From positions 744,001 to 808,000 of the forward strand of contig NZ_ATUD01000001.1 in assembly GCF_000420025.1 (NCBI RefSeq): 64,000 bases of DNA, given 5' to 3'. Source of the stretch: Patulibacter americanus DSM 16676 (lineage in GTDB: Bacteria > Actinomycetota > Thermoleophilia > Solirubrobacterales > Solirubrobacteraceae). Numbering within the stretch: position 1 is the first letter of the stretch; every line of letters starts with the position of its first letter. Shown here piece by piece: positions 1 to 9,216 of the stretch. The notes below the pieces were generated by a model, which was not told the DNA's origin, did no database searches, and saw nothing but the letters and a program-made list of their open reading frames with translations. Position numbers and translations under genes: made by a program.

Positions 1-25
1 GGTGGCCGCGGCCAACTGGTGACGG

Positions 26-595
26 ATGACGCACGACGACGACCCATGCGTGGCGGGCCTGTGCGGCGACGCCGAGGCGTTCGCCGTGGTCTACGAGCGC
101 CATGGGCCCGCGATCCTGCGGTACCTGACCCGCCGGCTCGGTCCCGACGTCGGCCAGGACGCGGCGCACGACGTGTTCGTCCGGGCGTTCGGGCTGCGCG
201 CCGGGTACGACCGGGCGCGGGGCACCGTTGCGGGCTGGCTGTTCGGGATCGCGCTGAACGTCGCGTCGGAGCACCGGCGGGCCGACGGCCGACGGCTGCG
301 GGCGCTGGAGCGCCTGGCGGGCGAGACGCCACGCTCGAGCCCCGGCGTGGCCCCACGCGCCGAACTGACTCCGGCGCTCGCCGGCGCGCTGCGGCGCCTG
401 CCGGCGAAGGAGCGCGAGGCGCTGCTGCTCGTCGTCTGGGGCGAGCTGTCCTACGCCGAGGCGGCCGTGGCCCTGGACATCCCGCTCGGCACCGTCCGCT
501 CCCGCGTCTCGCGCGCCCGCACCACCCTGCACGACGCCGTCGCCGATCACCGGCGCGCGGCCCCCGCGATCACGAACGGCGATGCGCATGTCTGA
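26..595 (+). CDS. ECF-type RNA polymerase sigma factor
   Basis: Group 4 (ECF) sigma factor of 189 residues, the usual length. The N-terminal half carries sigma region 2 (about residues 15-50, with DAAHDVFVRAFG) and the C-terminal half carries region 4 (about 115-165, with the recognition helix GTVRSRVSRAR). It would direct RNA polymerase to a small set of promoters. The stop overlaps the start of a membrane protein, the usual arrangement for a sigma/anti-sigma pair. A second, clearly related sigma gene lies at 52360-52938. Only 25 bases precede the ATG in this window, so the promoter cannot be judged. Family is certain; regulon is unknown. Confidence 0.92.
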   Translation: MTHDDDPCVAGLCGDAEAFAVVYERHGPAILRYLTRRLGPDVGQDAAHDVFVRAFGLRAGYDRARGTVAGWLFGIALNVASEHRRADGRRLRALERLAGETPRSSPGVAPRAELTPALAGALRRLPAKEREALLLVVWGELSYAEAAVALDIPLGTVRSRVSRARTTLHDAVADHRRAAPAITNGDAHV

Positions 596-1988
596 CCCGC
601 AGCTCGACGACGCCCTGAGGGCGCTCGGCGACGACGGCCTGGAGCCCCGTCTCGACGCGTCGGTCGCGCGGCTCAACCGTCGCCTCGCCCACGACCTCAG
701 CGCGCTCAACACCTCCGGGGCCATCGGGACGACCGACGCCTCCGCGACGCCCGGAGCGCCCCGGGCGACCGAGGCCCCGGGGCGCCGCGGCTCCTCTCGC
801 CCCGCGGGCCACGCCACGACGGGCCGCCGCCATCGGGTGCTCGTCGCCGCCGTAGCGTCCCTCGCGACCGCCGCGACCTTCACCGCCACCGCCGCCGTCG
901 CCCTCACCGCCACCACCGGCTCGCCCGTCCCGCCGTTCGCGCGGGGTGACACGACGAACGTGTTCCCCGACCCGGGCACGGATCGCGTGACCGACGCCCG
1001 GTCCCCCGACCCCACCGGCGGTCCCCCCTGGGCCGTGCGGGTCGGGCGCACCGCCGACGGACTCGTCTGCGTCGGCACCGGCCAGGTGGCCCCCGGCGGC
1101 GCGTTCGGCGTCCGGGGGCTCGACGGCCGCTTTCGCGCGCTGCCCCCGTTCGGCAACGATGCCTGCGGCCCGGCGCCGCGCACGGGACGGCCACTGGTGC
1201 AGCTGCGCGGATTCTCCGGACCGGGCTCGCGCAGCCCCACCGGGGCGACGAGCGTCGTGTTCGGCTCGGGCGGCCCCGACCTGCGCAGCGTGCAGATCGC
1301 GGCGGGTGCGGGCGCGCCGCAGCCCGTCCGGATCGGCGATTCCGGGACCTTCGTGCTCGCCGTCGCCGGCCTGCCGGAGGGCGCGGCGCCCCGGGTGCAG
1401 CTGCGCTGGGACGACGGCACGGAGCGCACGGTGCAGCTCGGTCGCAACTCCTCCGTACCCGACCCGGAAGGCCGGGTGGGCTGGACGGCCTCGACGACGT
1501 TCTCCGGGCCCGGGGGCTGCGCGACGGTCGCGATCCTCCGCGTGCAGGGGTCCGGGGGCGCCAAGGTCTGCGGGCCCCTCGGCGGGCGTCAAGCGACGCT
1601 CGCGCCCGTCCGGGCGATGCACCGCGTCGGCCCGCGCTCGGCGCTTCTCGTCCGCCGCGACGAAGGCGATCGCATCGTCGTCCGGCTGCGGGGGCGTGAG
1701 GTCGCGACCGTGACCGTCCGAATGGCGGGACGCATGCGCACCACGACGTCGCGCACGCTCGTCCGGGACCGCGCGGGGCGCCGCCGGATCGCCCAGCGCA
1801 CCGTCCGGACCCCTGGGCCCGGGCCCGCGGCCTCCGTCGCGATCCTGCCCGCCGGCGTTCGCCCCGCCGACCTGCGCGTCGAGGCCCTCCGGGACGGTCG
1901 GATCCGCGCGCTGCCGGTCGCCCAGACCCGCACGGGCAGCCCGTCCCCTTCCCGGTCCTCGTCCCCGCCCCCGACCGGAGGCCGCTGA
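582..1988 (+). CDS. Membrane-anchored protein, probable sigma-factor partner
   Basis: A 468-residue protein with no family I recognise. An N-terminal cytoplasmic stretch of about 84 residues is followed by one membrane segment (about 85-110, Ala/Val/Thr-rich) and a long extracellular part that ends in a Ser/Pro/Gly-rich tail. The start (ATG 582, or ATG 588) lies inside the end of the sigma gene, so the two are translationally coupled. Position and topology suggest a sensor or anti-sigma role, but no ZAS zinc motif is visible. The next gene has the same plan, and both share a G-G-P-x-W-A-[VI]-R stretch after the membrane segment, suggesting an old duplication. Confidence 0.75.
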   Translation: MRMSDPQLDDALRALGDDGLEPRLDASVARLNRRLAHDLSALNTSGAIGTTDASATPGAPRATEAPGRRGSSRPAGHATTGRRHRVLVAAVASLATAATFTATAAVALTATTGSPVPPFARGDTTNVFPDPGTDRVTDARSPDPTGGPPWAVRVGRTADGLVCVGTGQVAPGGAFGVRGLDGRFRALPPFGNDACGPAPRTGRPLVQLRGFSGPGSRSPTGATSVVFGSGGPDLRSVQIAAGAGAPQPVRIGDSGTFVLAVAGLPEGAAPRVQLRWDDGTERTVQLGRNSSVPDPEGRVGWTASTTFSGPGGCATVAILRVQGSGGAKVCGPLGGRQATLAPVRAMHRVGPRSALLVRRDEGDRIVVRLRGREVATVTVRMAGRMRTTTSRTLVRDRAGRRRIAQRTVRTPGPGPAASVAILPAGVRPADLRVEALRDGRIRALPVAQTRTGSPSPSRSSSPPPTGGR

Positions 1989-3352
1989 TGCTCCGTCGTC
2001 CCGCCACCCGCCGCCGTCTCGTCCCCGTCGGCCTGCTCCTCACCGCGGCGATCGCCGGGGTCATCGCCGGCCTGCTCAGCGCCTTCGCCGACGGCGCACC
2101 GTCCCGCCCCGCCACCGCGACGAGCACCGCGGTCGACGTGCCGCTCACGACCGGTCCGATGCGCACCGCCCGGCCCGGCGTGACCGTCCCCGGACACCAC
2201 GAGCGGCTCCCGATCGCCATGCCCGAGCGCCCGGGGCGCGACGCGCGCGTGGTGGTGCGCACGGCCGACCCGTACGGCGGCCCCGACTGGGCGATCCGGA
2301 CCTTCGCCGCCCGCTCGCTGCGCTCCAGCAGCGTCCGCCCGCCGCGGCGGGTCGCGCAGACCTGCGCCCAGGTCGGGCGCATCGTCGACGGCCTGTTCGT
2401 GTGGATCGACCCGCACCGCCCGCGGGCGCTGGGGGTCCCGGTCAACACGACGAGCACGACGGTGTGCACCGGCCGCAGCCGGGCCGTGGTGCTCGGAGCC
2501 CTGCGGCTGCCGGCCGCCGCCGACATCGGCGCGAACCCCCAGATCTCGGCGACCGTGGTGTGGGGCATCAGCCCGCGGCCCGGGACCCGCGTCGCGCTGC
2601 GCTCCCCGGACGACGCGCTGGACCTGCCGGCGCTGCGCGGCGGAGCACGACTCCGCGTCGTGCGCGGCGACCTCGACGTCGGTCGCCGCACCGCCGTCGC
2701 CGACGGGAAGCCGGTCGACGGAGCGGTCGACAACGCCCAGTACGGCCTGCCCAGCTTCTGGCAGGGCAAGGCCACGGGTGCCGACAACCCGCGGCTCCCC
2801 GGCGTCACCGCCGGCCTACGCCTGGCCGCGGTCGTGTCCGACCCGTCCTCCGACCGCCCGACCCTGCTGGCGACGTCCCGCGAGCCCGCGTCGGGCCGAC
2901 CGTGCTTCGCGACCGTCGACCGCCTGGTCGGGGGCGAGCCCGTGCGGACCGTCTCGCCCACCGGGGCGCTCGCGCCCTCGTCGGCCGTGTGCAGCTCGGC
3001 GTTCGACGTCCCGCCGGGACGTTGGACGCTGCTGGGCGGCGGGGCGTCCAGCAACAGCTCCGAGCGCGACGCCGAGCACCGCCGGCTCCGGGAGCGGCGG
3101 ACCCTCGCGGGCTCGAGCCGGCAGGCGTGGGCGTTCCCGCGCGAGATCACCGAGGTCGACCTGGAGGACCCGCTCGGTGTCCGCACCGTGCGGACCGTCC
3201 CCGTGGGCGACGCGTCGATCGTCTACGTGCAGCGAGCCGGGGACCTCCCGGTCGGCGGCCTCGGCTTCTTCGGCGGCGAGGAGCGCCGCGTGTTCACCGG
3301 CCGGAAGGCCGACGGGACGACCGTCGCGCTGCGGTACTGGCGACCGCGCTGA
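1988..3352 (+). CDS. Membrane-anchored hypothetical protein
   Basis: A 454-residue protein whose ATG shares one base with the preceding TGA, so it is the third gene of the sigma operon. A short basic N-terminus (RRPATRRR) and one hydrophobic segment at about 11-33 fit an uncleaved signal anchor. The rest should be outside the membrane. It contains a GGPDWAIRTF stretch that matches the GGPPWAVRVG region of the previous protein, with paired cysteines after it, so the two are probably distant paralogues. No enzyme motif is evident. A role in sensing or in the envelope stress response controlled by the sigma factor is inference from position only. Confidence 0.7.
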   Translation: MLRRPATRRRLVPVGLLLTAAIAGVIAGLLSAFADGAPSRPATATSTAVDVPLTTGPMRTARPGVTVPGHHERLPIAMPERPGRDARVVVRTADPYGGPDWAIRTFAARSLRSSSVRPPRRVAQTCAQVGRIVDGLFVWIDPHRPRALGVPVNTTSTTVCTGRSRAVVLGALRLPAAADIGANPQISATVVWGISPRPGTRVALRSPDDALDLPALRGGARLRVVRGDLDVGRRTAVADGKPVDGAVDNAQYGLPSFWQGKATGADNPRLPGVTAGLRLAAVVSDPSSDRPTLLATSREPASGRPCFATVDRLVGGEPVRTVSPTGALAPSSAVCSSAFDVPPGRWTLLGGGASSNSSERDAEHRRLRERRTLAGSSRQAWAFPREITEVDLEDPLGVRTVRTVPVGDASIVYVQRAGDLPVGGLGFFGGEERRVFTGRKADGTTVALRYWRPR

Positions 3353-3364
3353 GCGGTCCCCGAA

Positions 3365-3400
3365 CGCCGACGCCACCCACAGCGCCGACGCCACCCACAG
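3365..3400. repeat. Perfect 18-bp tandem repeat, two copies
   Basis: The unit CGCCGACGCCACCCACAG occurs twice in a row in the 61-base gap between two convergent genes. It has no dyad symmetry and is not an obvious terminator. Slippage duplication is the simplest explanation. Confidence 0.9.
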
Positions 3401-3413
3401 CGCAACGCGTCCC

Positions 3414-4508
3414 TCAGCGCAGCCCCACCATCGGCGCCGCCGCCGACCGGTACGCCGCGTCCAGCACCCGGACCACGTCGTGTGCCAGCTGCAGGCTCCC
3501 CTGCTGCGGCGGCGCGCCGGATCGCAGGCGGCCGAGGATCGCGCTCATCTCGTCCGCGTAGGCGGGGTCGACGGTGAGCGTCGGCTCGCCGACCGGGTGC
3601 GGCCAGGACTGCGTCGTCGTGCCGACCTCGAAGCCCTCGTGCGGCTCGCGGACCGTCAGCTCCACCCGGCCCGGCAGCGGGAACAGCGAGAGCGTGCCGG
3701 TCGTGCCCACCACGTCGATCCGCCACAGCTCGACCCAGTCGCCGGCCTCCCAGGCCGTGACGTCGAGGGTGACGAGCTTGTCGGGGTAGCGCAGGATCGC
3801 GGCGCCGACGTCCTCGAACATCAGGCGGCCGACACGGGTGACGTCGCCGGGGGCGGGCGGGTCGAGGAGGTCGCGCTTGACGACGTCGGAGGCGACCGGG
3901 GTGCCGCCCTGCAGGCGCGCGACCGTGCCGACCACGCCGTCCGGCGGGCCGCAGAGGTCGAGCAGGATCTCCAGCAGGTGGCAGCCCTCCGTGAAGAGGA
4001 CGCCGCCGAGGTCGCCGGGGACGCTCTGCCACAGCTCGTCGCCGCAGCCGTTCGGGCAGCCGCCGTGCGCACGGATCGCGGTGACGTGGCCCAGGACGCC
4101 GGAGCCGACGATGGCGCGGGCGCGGACGACGGCGGGCGCGTGGTGCAGCTCGTAGCCGACGGTGACGTCGACCGGGAGCGCGGCGAGACCCGCGACGAGG
4201 CGGTCCATCTCCTCCAGCGTGGGCGCCCCGGGCTTCTCCAGCAGGAGCGCGCGGCAGTGGGGCGCGGCGCGGAGCGCGACGTCGGGGACCTCGGTGTCGA
4301 GCCCCTCGACGACGGCGAGGTCGAGCCTGCCCTCCAGCGCCTCGGCGAGCGTGGCGAACCGGCGCAGGCCCGTCGCGGCGGCGAACCGGTCCGCCAGCTC
4401 GACGTCGGGCTCGTGGAACCCGACGACCTCGACGTCCGGCGCGTCGCGCAGCAGCGCCAGGCGCACGAGCACGTGCGGGTGGCGGATGCCGAGGAACGCC
4501 GCGCGCAC
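3414..4508 (-). CDS. Gfo/Idh/MocA-family oxidoreductase
   Basis: A 364-residue NAD(P)-dependent oxidoreductase of the glucose-fructose oxidoreductase family. The N-terminal Rossmann fold is seen in MRAAFLGIRHPHVLVRLALL, and the EKPGAPTLEEMDRL stretch near residue 95 contains the E-K-P of this family's catalytic motif. The C-terminal half is the substrate-binding alpha/beta domain. The start is GTG, directly after the stop of the creatininase-like gene, and this is the last gene of the leftward sugar operon. It probably oxidises or epimerises a sugar, inositol or sugar acid. The substrate cannot be read from the sequence. Confidence 0.85.
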   Translation of the reverse strand: MRAAFLGIRHPHVLVRLALLRDAPDVEVVGFHEPDVELADRFAAATGLRRFATLAEALEGRLDLAVVEGLDTEVPDVALRAAPHCRALLLEKPGAPTLEEMDRLVAGLAALPVDVTVGYELHHAPAVVRARAIVGSGVLGHVTAIRAHGGCPNGCGDELWQSVPGDLGGVLFTEGCHLLEILLDLCGPPDGVVGTVARLQGGTPVASDVVKRDLLDPPAPGDVTRVGRLMFEDVGAAILRYPDKLVTLDVTAWEAGDWVELWRIDVVGTTGTLSLFPLPGRVELTVREPHEGFEVGTTTQSWPHPVGEPTLTVDPAYADEMSAILGRLRSGAPPQQGSLQLAHDVVRVLDAAYRSAAAPMVGLR

Positions 4509-5300
4509 CTAGCGACCCTCGGCGGGGGTACCGCCCGCGCCGCCGGCGGGGCGATCAGCGCCACCCGCCCCCGGACGCGCCGCCCGGGCGTGTCCGATCA
4601 GCGCCACGATCGCCTCGACCGCGGCCTCGACGATCGCGCGTCCCTTCTCCGCCGTCGCCACCCGCGGGTCGCCGATCACCGGGGTGTCGGAGAGGTCCGT
4701 CCACGGAGTGGGCGTCACGTCGAACGTGGCCGGCCGCTCGGGGTAGTTCGCTTCGGCCAGCTCCATCCGCACGCCCTCGGGCGCGAGGTGGAGCATGAGC
4801 GAGGTCTCCATCTCGTCGGCGTGGAAGTACGTGCCGTGCCAGCGCTCGGCCTCGAGCACCTGCTCCTGCACCGCGGCGGTGCCCGGGTAGGTGAGCGTGA
4901 GGACCGTCATGTCGTGCTCGTCGTGCAGCTGCCGGGCCGCGAGCTTCATCGCGTCGAGGTTGCCCATGTGGCCGTTGACGAGGGCGAGGACCTCGACACC
5001 CTGGCGCCGCAGCGAGACGCCGAGGTCGACGATCAGGCCTTGGAGCGTCGCGACGGAGAGGCTGAGCGTGCCCGGGAACCCCGCCGTCGACCAGGCCTGG
5101 CCGTAGGCGATCGGGGGCAGCACGAGCGCGTCGGGGATCCGCGCCTCGACCGCGTCGACGACGCCCTGGGCCAGGTCGTTGTCCGTGCCCAGCGGCAGGT
5201 GCTCGCCGTGGTTCTCGATCGCCCCCAGGGCCAGCAGCGCGACGGGCCGCGCGGCCAGGGCGGCGACAGCCTCCGACGAGGTCAGGCGGTCGAAGCGCAT
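4509..5300 (-). CDS. Creatininase-family amidohydrolase
   Basis: A 263-residue member of the creatininase/creatinine amidohydrolase superfamily, metal-dependent enzymes that open amide or lactam bonds. Family hallmarks are LGAIENHGEHLPLGTD at about residues 20-35 (E, H and D metal ligands), LVNGHMGN and HADEMETS. The ATG at 5298-5300 was chosen because the family signature begins just inside it; an upstream in-frame extension would run into the aldolase gene. It sits in a sugar-catabolic operon, where true creatininase activity is unlikely. A hydrolytic or isomerase role on a sugar-derived amide or lactone is inference. Confidence 0.85.
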   Translation of the reverse strand: MRFDRLTSSEAVAALAARPVALLALGAIENHGEHLPLGTDNDLAQGVVDAVEARIPDALVLPPIAYGQAWSTAGFPGTLSLSVATLQGLIVDLGVSLRRQGVEVLALVNGHMGNLDAMKLAARQLHDEHDMTVLTLTYPGTAAVQEQVLEAERWHGTYFHADEMETSLMLHLAPEGVRMELAEANYPERPATFDVTPTPWTDLSDTPVIGDPRVATAEKGRAIVEAAVEAIVALIGHARAARPGAGGADRPAGGAGGTPAEGR

Positions 5301-5304
5301 CGGC

Positions 5305-5946
5305 TCAGGCCGCCGCGCGGCAGGCGTCCAGCGCGGCCGCGAACCGCTGGGCGCGCTCGCGGATGTCGTCGTAGCGCCCCTCGGCGAGCGACGCGCCCGG
5401 GCACAGCTCGCCCCCCGCGCCGACGGCGATCGCCCCGGCGGCGAACCACTCGTGCAGGTTGTCGGCCGAGACCCCGCCCGTGGGCATGTAGGCCAGGTCG
5501 GGCAGCGGAGCGCGCAGGGCCTTGAGGTGCGCGGGACCGCCGAGCGAGCCCGGGAAGAGCTTGACCACGTCGACACCCAGCCGGCGCGCGCGCATGACCT
5601 CGGTCGGCGTCATCGCGCCCGCCATCGTGACCTTGCCCGTGGCCTGCATCGCGGCGACGAGCTCGTCGTCCAGCCCCGGCGAGACGAGGTACTCCGCGCC
5701 CGCGTCGGCGGCCTCGGCGGCCTGGTGCACGTCGAGGAGCGTGCCCGCGCCGAGCAGCACCTCGTCGCCGTGGCGTTCCTTCAGCGCGCGCAGCACCTCG
5801 GGGACGTTCGGCGTCGTGTAGGTGACCTCGACGGCGCGGATGCCGCCGGCGATCAGGGCCTCCACCGCGCCGAGCGCCGCTTCGACGGAGGGCGCGCGCA
5901 GCGTCGCGATGACGCCGGCGTCGCGCAGGTCGGCAAGGACGCTCAT
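5305..5946 (-). CDS. KDPG/KHG-family class I aldolase
   Basis: A 213-residue 2-dehydro-3-deoxy-phosphogluconate/4-hydroxy-2-oxoglutarate aldolase family protein, which splits 2-keto-3-deoxy sugar acids to pyruvate and an aldehyde. The family's catalytic pair is present: Glu40 in RAVEVTYTTP and the Schiff-base Lys129 in VDVVKLFPGS. The phosphate-binding GG motif is seen in YMPTGGVSADN. The ATG overlaps the stop of the phosphotriesterase-like gene by 4 bases. With a sugar kinase two genes upstream, a route from sugar to a phosphorylated 2-keto-3-deoxy acid to pyruvate is likely. The exact substrate (KDPG, KDPGal or other) is not resolved. Confidence 0.88.
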   Translation of the reverse strand: MSVLADLRDAGVIATLRAPSVEAALGAVEALIAGGIRAVEVTYTTPNVPEVLRALKERHGDEVLLGAGTLLDVHQAAEAADAGAEYLVSPGLDDELVAAMQATGKVTMAGAMTPTEVMRARRLGVDVVKLFPGSLGGPAHLKALRAPLPDLAYMPTGGVSADNLHEWFAAGAIAVGAGGELCPGASLAEGRYDDIRERAQRFAAALDACRAAA

Positions 5947-6920
5947 CGGGCGCTCCCCTCGGTCGTGGCGAGCCGCGCGGGCTCCCCGATGGTGAAGTGG
6001 CGGGCGGGGTTCTCGACCATGACCTTGTGCTCGATCTCCGCGATCTCGCGCGCGTCGCGGCCGCGCTCGGCCAACCGCTCGCGCAGGCGGGGAAGCCAGT
6101 CCGAGAGGATCCAGCCGACGCCGGGGCCGCGGGTGTAGCCGTACATGTCGCTCTTGCGGGCGAGGTCGCCGCCGACGAGCAGCTGGTCCAGGTGCCCCAG
6201 GTCGATCAGGTCGATCAGCATGTCGATGCGGCCGCTCTCGGGGCCGTACTTCACCTTCGACAGCTGGTCGATCAGCACGTACGCGCCGGACTCCGCGACC
6301 TTGCGGTAGAGCCACGGGTCGATGTTGCGCGTGAGGTGCGCGATCGTCAGCACGCGCGGGTCGACGCCCTCCTCCCGCACGATCTCGAGCTGCTCGAGCG
6401 CCATCGTGCCCGCCTCGGTGTGGGAGTGCAGCGGCGCGCCGGTCTGCAGGTGGGCGCGGCAGGCGGCGCGGATGACGCGCTCCTCGGCGACGGAGATCGA
6501 GTTGTAGCCCGTGCCGAACTTGATGACGCCGGCGCGCACGTCGGTGCCGTCGATGCCCTCCGTGACCTCGCGCAGCATGACCTCCTCGTACTGCTCGACG
6601 CTCCAGCCCTCGGTGCGCTCGTGGAACCACAGGCCCTTGTTGAACCCGCCGCACGCGATCAGCGTCACGCCGGTGCGCTCGCAGATCTCCTGCATCTTGC
6701 GCGGGTCGCGGCCGTAGTCCCAGGCGGTGGCCTCGAACATGGCCTGACCGCCGGCGGCCTGGAACCGCTGCACGTCGACGACGGCCTGGTCGACGTCGAG
6801 GATCACGAGGTCGGGGTCCTTCGTCGCCATCCACTCCGGAGGCGTCGAGATGAGGTGCTCGTGGGAGAGCGTGATCCCGAGGTCCTCGGGGGCGATGTCA
6901 CCGGTGACGGTGCGGATCAT
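5943..6920 (-). CDS. Phosphotriesterase-family metal-dependent hydrolase
   Basis: A 325-residue TIM-barrel amidohydrolase of the phosphotriesterase family. The binuclear-metal ligands are visible in order: HEH (His20, His22) in LSHEHLIS, bridging Lys134 in GVIKFGTGYN, His in PLHSHTEA (about 167), His195 in TIAHLTRN and Asp252 in VGGDLAR. Bacterial members linked to sugar operons are often lactonases. Here it is coupled (ATGA overlaps) to an FGGY kinase upstream and an aldolase downstream, which suggests opening of a sugar lactone or phosphorylated lactone. The assignment of a lactone substrate is inference. Confidence 0.88.
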   Translation of the reverse strand: MIRTVTGDIAPEDLGITLSHEHLISTPPEWMATKDPDLVILDVDQAVVDVQRFQAAGGQAMFEATAWDYGRDPRKMQEICERTGVTLIACGGFNKGLWFHERTEGWSVEQYEEVMLREVTEGIDGTDVRAGVIKFGTGYNSISVAEERVIRAACRAHLQTGAPLHSHTEAGTMALEQLEIVREEGVDPRVLTIAHLTRNIDPWLYRKVAESGAYVLIDQLSKVKYGPESGRIDMLIDLIDLGHLDQLLVGGDLARKSDMYGYTRGPGVGWILSDWLPRLRERLAERGRDAREIAEIEHKVMVENPARHFTIGEPARLATTEGSAR

Positions 6921-8386
6921 GCTGGGGGACCTCCTGCCGGCGGGCGGCTTCGGTGGTGGCCGAGGGCGAGCGCGCGCGCCGCGGCGTAGCGGGCGGCGCG
7001 CTCGCGCCATGCGGACCGGTGCTGGGGGCGCGGGAGGCAGCGGCGCTGCCTCCGCGCGACGGTGGTGGGGTCGACGTCGGCCCCGATCGCCTGCGCGGCC
7101 AACAGGGCCGCACCGATCGCGGAGACGTCGGGCTGCTCGAGGACCTCGACGGGCCGTTCGAGCACGTCGGCCAGGATCTGCACCCAGACCGCGACGTTCG
7201 TGCCGCCGCCCGTGGCGCGGATCGGCGCCTCTCCGTCCTGGCCGATGAGGCGCAGGACCTCGGCGATCTCGAACGCGATTGCCTCGAACAGCGCGACCGC
7301 GATCTGCGGCGGGCCGGTGTGCGGCGTGATGCCGAGCAGGGCGCCGCGCATCTCGGAGACGAAGTCGGGCGTGCCGGTGCCCGAGAGCTGCGGGACGAAG
7401 ACGAGCGGGTCGTCCGGGTCGGGGACGACGTCGGTGGGGAAGTCGATCGTGCCGCCCGCGAGCGTACGCAGCCAGTTCAGCGCCAGGCCGCCCGTGAGCA
7501 GCGAGGCCAGCGCATAGCCGCCGAGCTCGCCCGGGAGCGGGTGGTAGGTGAGCTTGCCGCGCCACGCCGGGTCGGGCGCGGCGTCGCCGAGCGCGGCGAG
7601 GACGGTGACGGACGTGCCGAGGGACAGCGCCACGGCGCCCGGGGCGGTCGCGGCCGCGCCGATCGCCGCGGTGGCCATGTCGCCGCCGCCCGCGGCGACC
7701 GGGGTCCCGACGGGCAGCCCGGTGAGCGCGGCGGCGTCGGAGGTCACCCGGCCGGCGACGTCGGCCGCGTCGATCAGGGGCGGGAACACGTGGGCCGGCA
7801 GCCCCGCGCGCTCGATCAGGTCGAACCGCCAGGTGCGGGTGCGGACGTCGACGAAGCAGGCGTTGGCCGCGTCCGTGGGCTCCGTGACCAGCGCGCCGGT
7901 CAGGCGCAGGCGCACGAGGTCCTTCGCCGACACCCACGCGGTGGCCGCCTGCAGCAGCGCGGGCTCGGCGTCGCGCAGCCACAGCAGGCTCGCGGCCGAC
8001 ATCGCGGTCGTGAGCGCGTTGCCGCCGGAGGCCTCGATCTCGGCGCGCAGCGCGGGGTCGAGCGCGGCGATCTGGGCCGCGCCGCGCGGGTCGGCCAGGA
8101 GCGGCGCGGGGCGCAGTGCGCGTCCCTCGTCGTCGAGCAGCACGACGGAGCTCATGTTCCCGGACAGCCCGACGCCGACGATCGCGGAGGGGTCGACGGA
8201 GAGCCGGCCGATCGCCTCGACGGTCGCGTCCCACCACCCGTCGGCGTGCGCCTCGACGACGCCCGCGGCGGGGTGCAGCGCGTGGTCGGCGCGGACGCAC
8301 TCGAGCACGCGCCCGTGCGTGTCGAGGACGAGCGCCTTGACCGACGAGGTCCCGATGTCGATGCCGAGCAGCAGCGGCGCGCTCAC
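6917..8386 (-). CDS. FGGY-family carbohydrate kinase, xylulokinase-like
   Basis: A 489-residue sugar kinase, full length for FGGY enzymes. The N-terminal phosphate-1 motif is LLLGIDIGTSSVKALVLDT, and the C-terminal half has the ATP-binding GGGTNVAVWVQILADVL motif. It phosphorylates the sugar imported by the adjacent ABC transporter using ATP. The GTG start overlaps the stop of the GntR gene by 4 bases, and its own stop overlaps the next ATG. The C-terminus is Arg/Pro-rich and slightly long. Xylulokinase is the closest general class, but substrates of this family vary widely, so no gene symbol is given. Confidence 0.88.
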   Translation of the reverse strand: MSAPLLLGIDIGTSSVKALVLDTHGRVLECVRADHALHPAAGVVEAHADGWWDATVEAIGRLSVDPSAIVGVGLSGNMSSVVLLDDEGRALRPAPLLADPRGAAQIAALDPALRAEIEASGGNALTTAMSAASLLWLRDAEPALLQAATAWVSAKDLVRLRLTGALVTEPTDAANACFVDVRTRTWRFDLIERAGLPAHVFPPLIDAADVAGRVTSDAAALTGLPVGTPVAAGGGDMATAAIGAAATAPGAVALSLGTSVTVLAALGDAAPDPAWRGKLTYHPLPGELGGYALASLLTGGLALNWLRTLAGGTIDFPTDVVPDPDDPLVFVPQLSGTGTPDFVSEMRGALLGITPHTGPPQIAVALFEAIAFEIAEVLRLIGQDGEAPIRATGGGTNVAVWVQILADVLERPVEVLEQPDVSAIGAALLAAQAIGADVDPTTVARRQRRCLPRPQHRSAWRERAARYAAARALALGHHRSRPPAGGPPA

Positions 8387-9216
8387 GGGCGGACGTCCGC
8401 CAGCGACGGCACCGGGTGCTGAGAGCCCTCGGTGGCGGGCAGCACCGTGATCTTGACCCGGTACGCGTCGGCGCGGACGAACGACTCCACGAACTCCGCG
8501 GCCCGGCCGTTGGCCAGGTACGCGGTGCGGCGCACGACGAGGACGCCCGAGCCCGTCGGCACGCCGAGCGCCGTCGCGAGGTCATCGTCCGTGGTGCTCG
8601 CGGTGTACTCCTCGTCCGCCCAGCTCGGCCGGCCGTCGGCGCCGTAGTGCTTCGACAGCTGGCTGTAGAGGGACGAGCCGGCGATCGCGTCGGCGTCGAG
8701 CTCCGCGTAGAGCGCGGTCGGGAGCCAGGAGCGCACGTCGACGACGGGTCGCTCGTCGGCCAGGATGGTGCGCTCGAGCGCCCAGACCTCGGCGCCGGGC
8801 TCCAGGCCGAGCGTCGCGGCGATCTCGTCCGTGGCGGGCACGCGGTCGCAGCGCCGCACGACCTCGCGGGTCTCGTGCCCGGCCTCGCGCAGGTCCTCGG
8901 TGAAGCTCGGCAGCCGACCGGCCTGGAGGTTGCGGGTGAAGCTGCCGGGCTTCGGGCTGGCCTTGAACGTGCCGCGGCCCTGCACGCGGACGACGAGCTC
9001 CTGGTGCTCGAGCTCGCGGAGCGCCTGCACGGCAGTGCCGCGGCTGACGCCGACGGAGCGCGCGATCTCGGACTCCGACGGCAGGCGGGTTCCCGTCGCG
9101 AGCGGCGCGAGCAGCGTCGTGAGCTGCTCGACGATCTGCCGGTAGATCGGCACGCCGCTCTGGGTGTCGATGGGCCGCAGGCTGGATGCCGGGAGCGTGG
9201 ACTCGATCTGGGTCAT
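8383..9216 (-). CDS. GntR-family (HutC subfamily) transcriptional regulator
   Basis: A 277-residue repressor. The N-terminal winged helix-turn-helix (about residues 20-90) contains GTRLPSESEIARSVGVSRGTAVQALREL. The rest is a UTRA effector domain of the HutC type (about 105-260). It lies within the operon between the permeases and the kinase and probably senses a sugar or sugar phosphate and controls the operon. A good operator candidate overlaps the predicted promoter upstream of the binding-protein gene (13858-13897). Start ATG 9214-9216 overlaps the end of the permease gene by 4 bases. Confidence 0.9.
   Translation of the reverse strand: MTQIESTLPASSLRPIDTQSGVPIYRQIVEQLTTLLAPLATGTRLPSESEIARSVGVSRGTAVQALRELEHQELVVRVQGRGTFKASPKPGSFTRNLQAGRLPSFTEDLREAGHETREVVRRCDRVPATDEIAATLGLEPGAEVWALERTILADERPVVDVRSWLPTALYAELDADAIAGSSLYSQLSKHYGADGRPSWADEEYTASTTDDDLATALGVPTGSGVLVVRRTAYLANGRAAEFVESFVRADAYRVKITVLPATEGSQHPVPSLADVRP

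Noticed and set aside
2778..5525. A 915-codon plus-strand frame across several genes
   Set aside because: It overlaps genes with clear families on the other strand (Gfo/Idh, creatininase) and has no recognisable domain.
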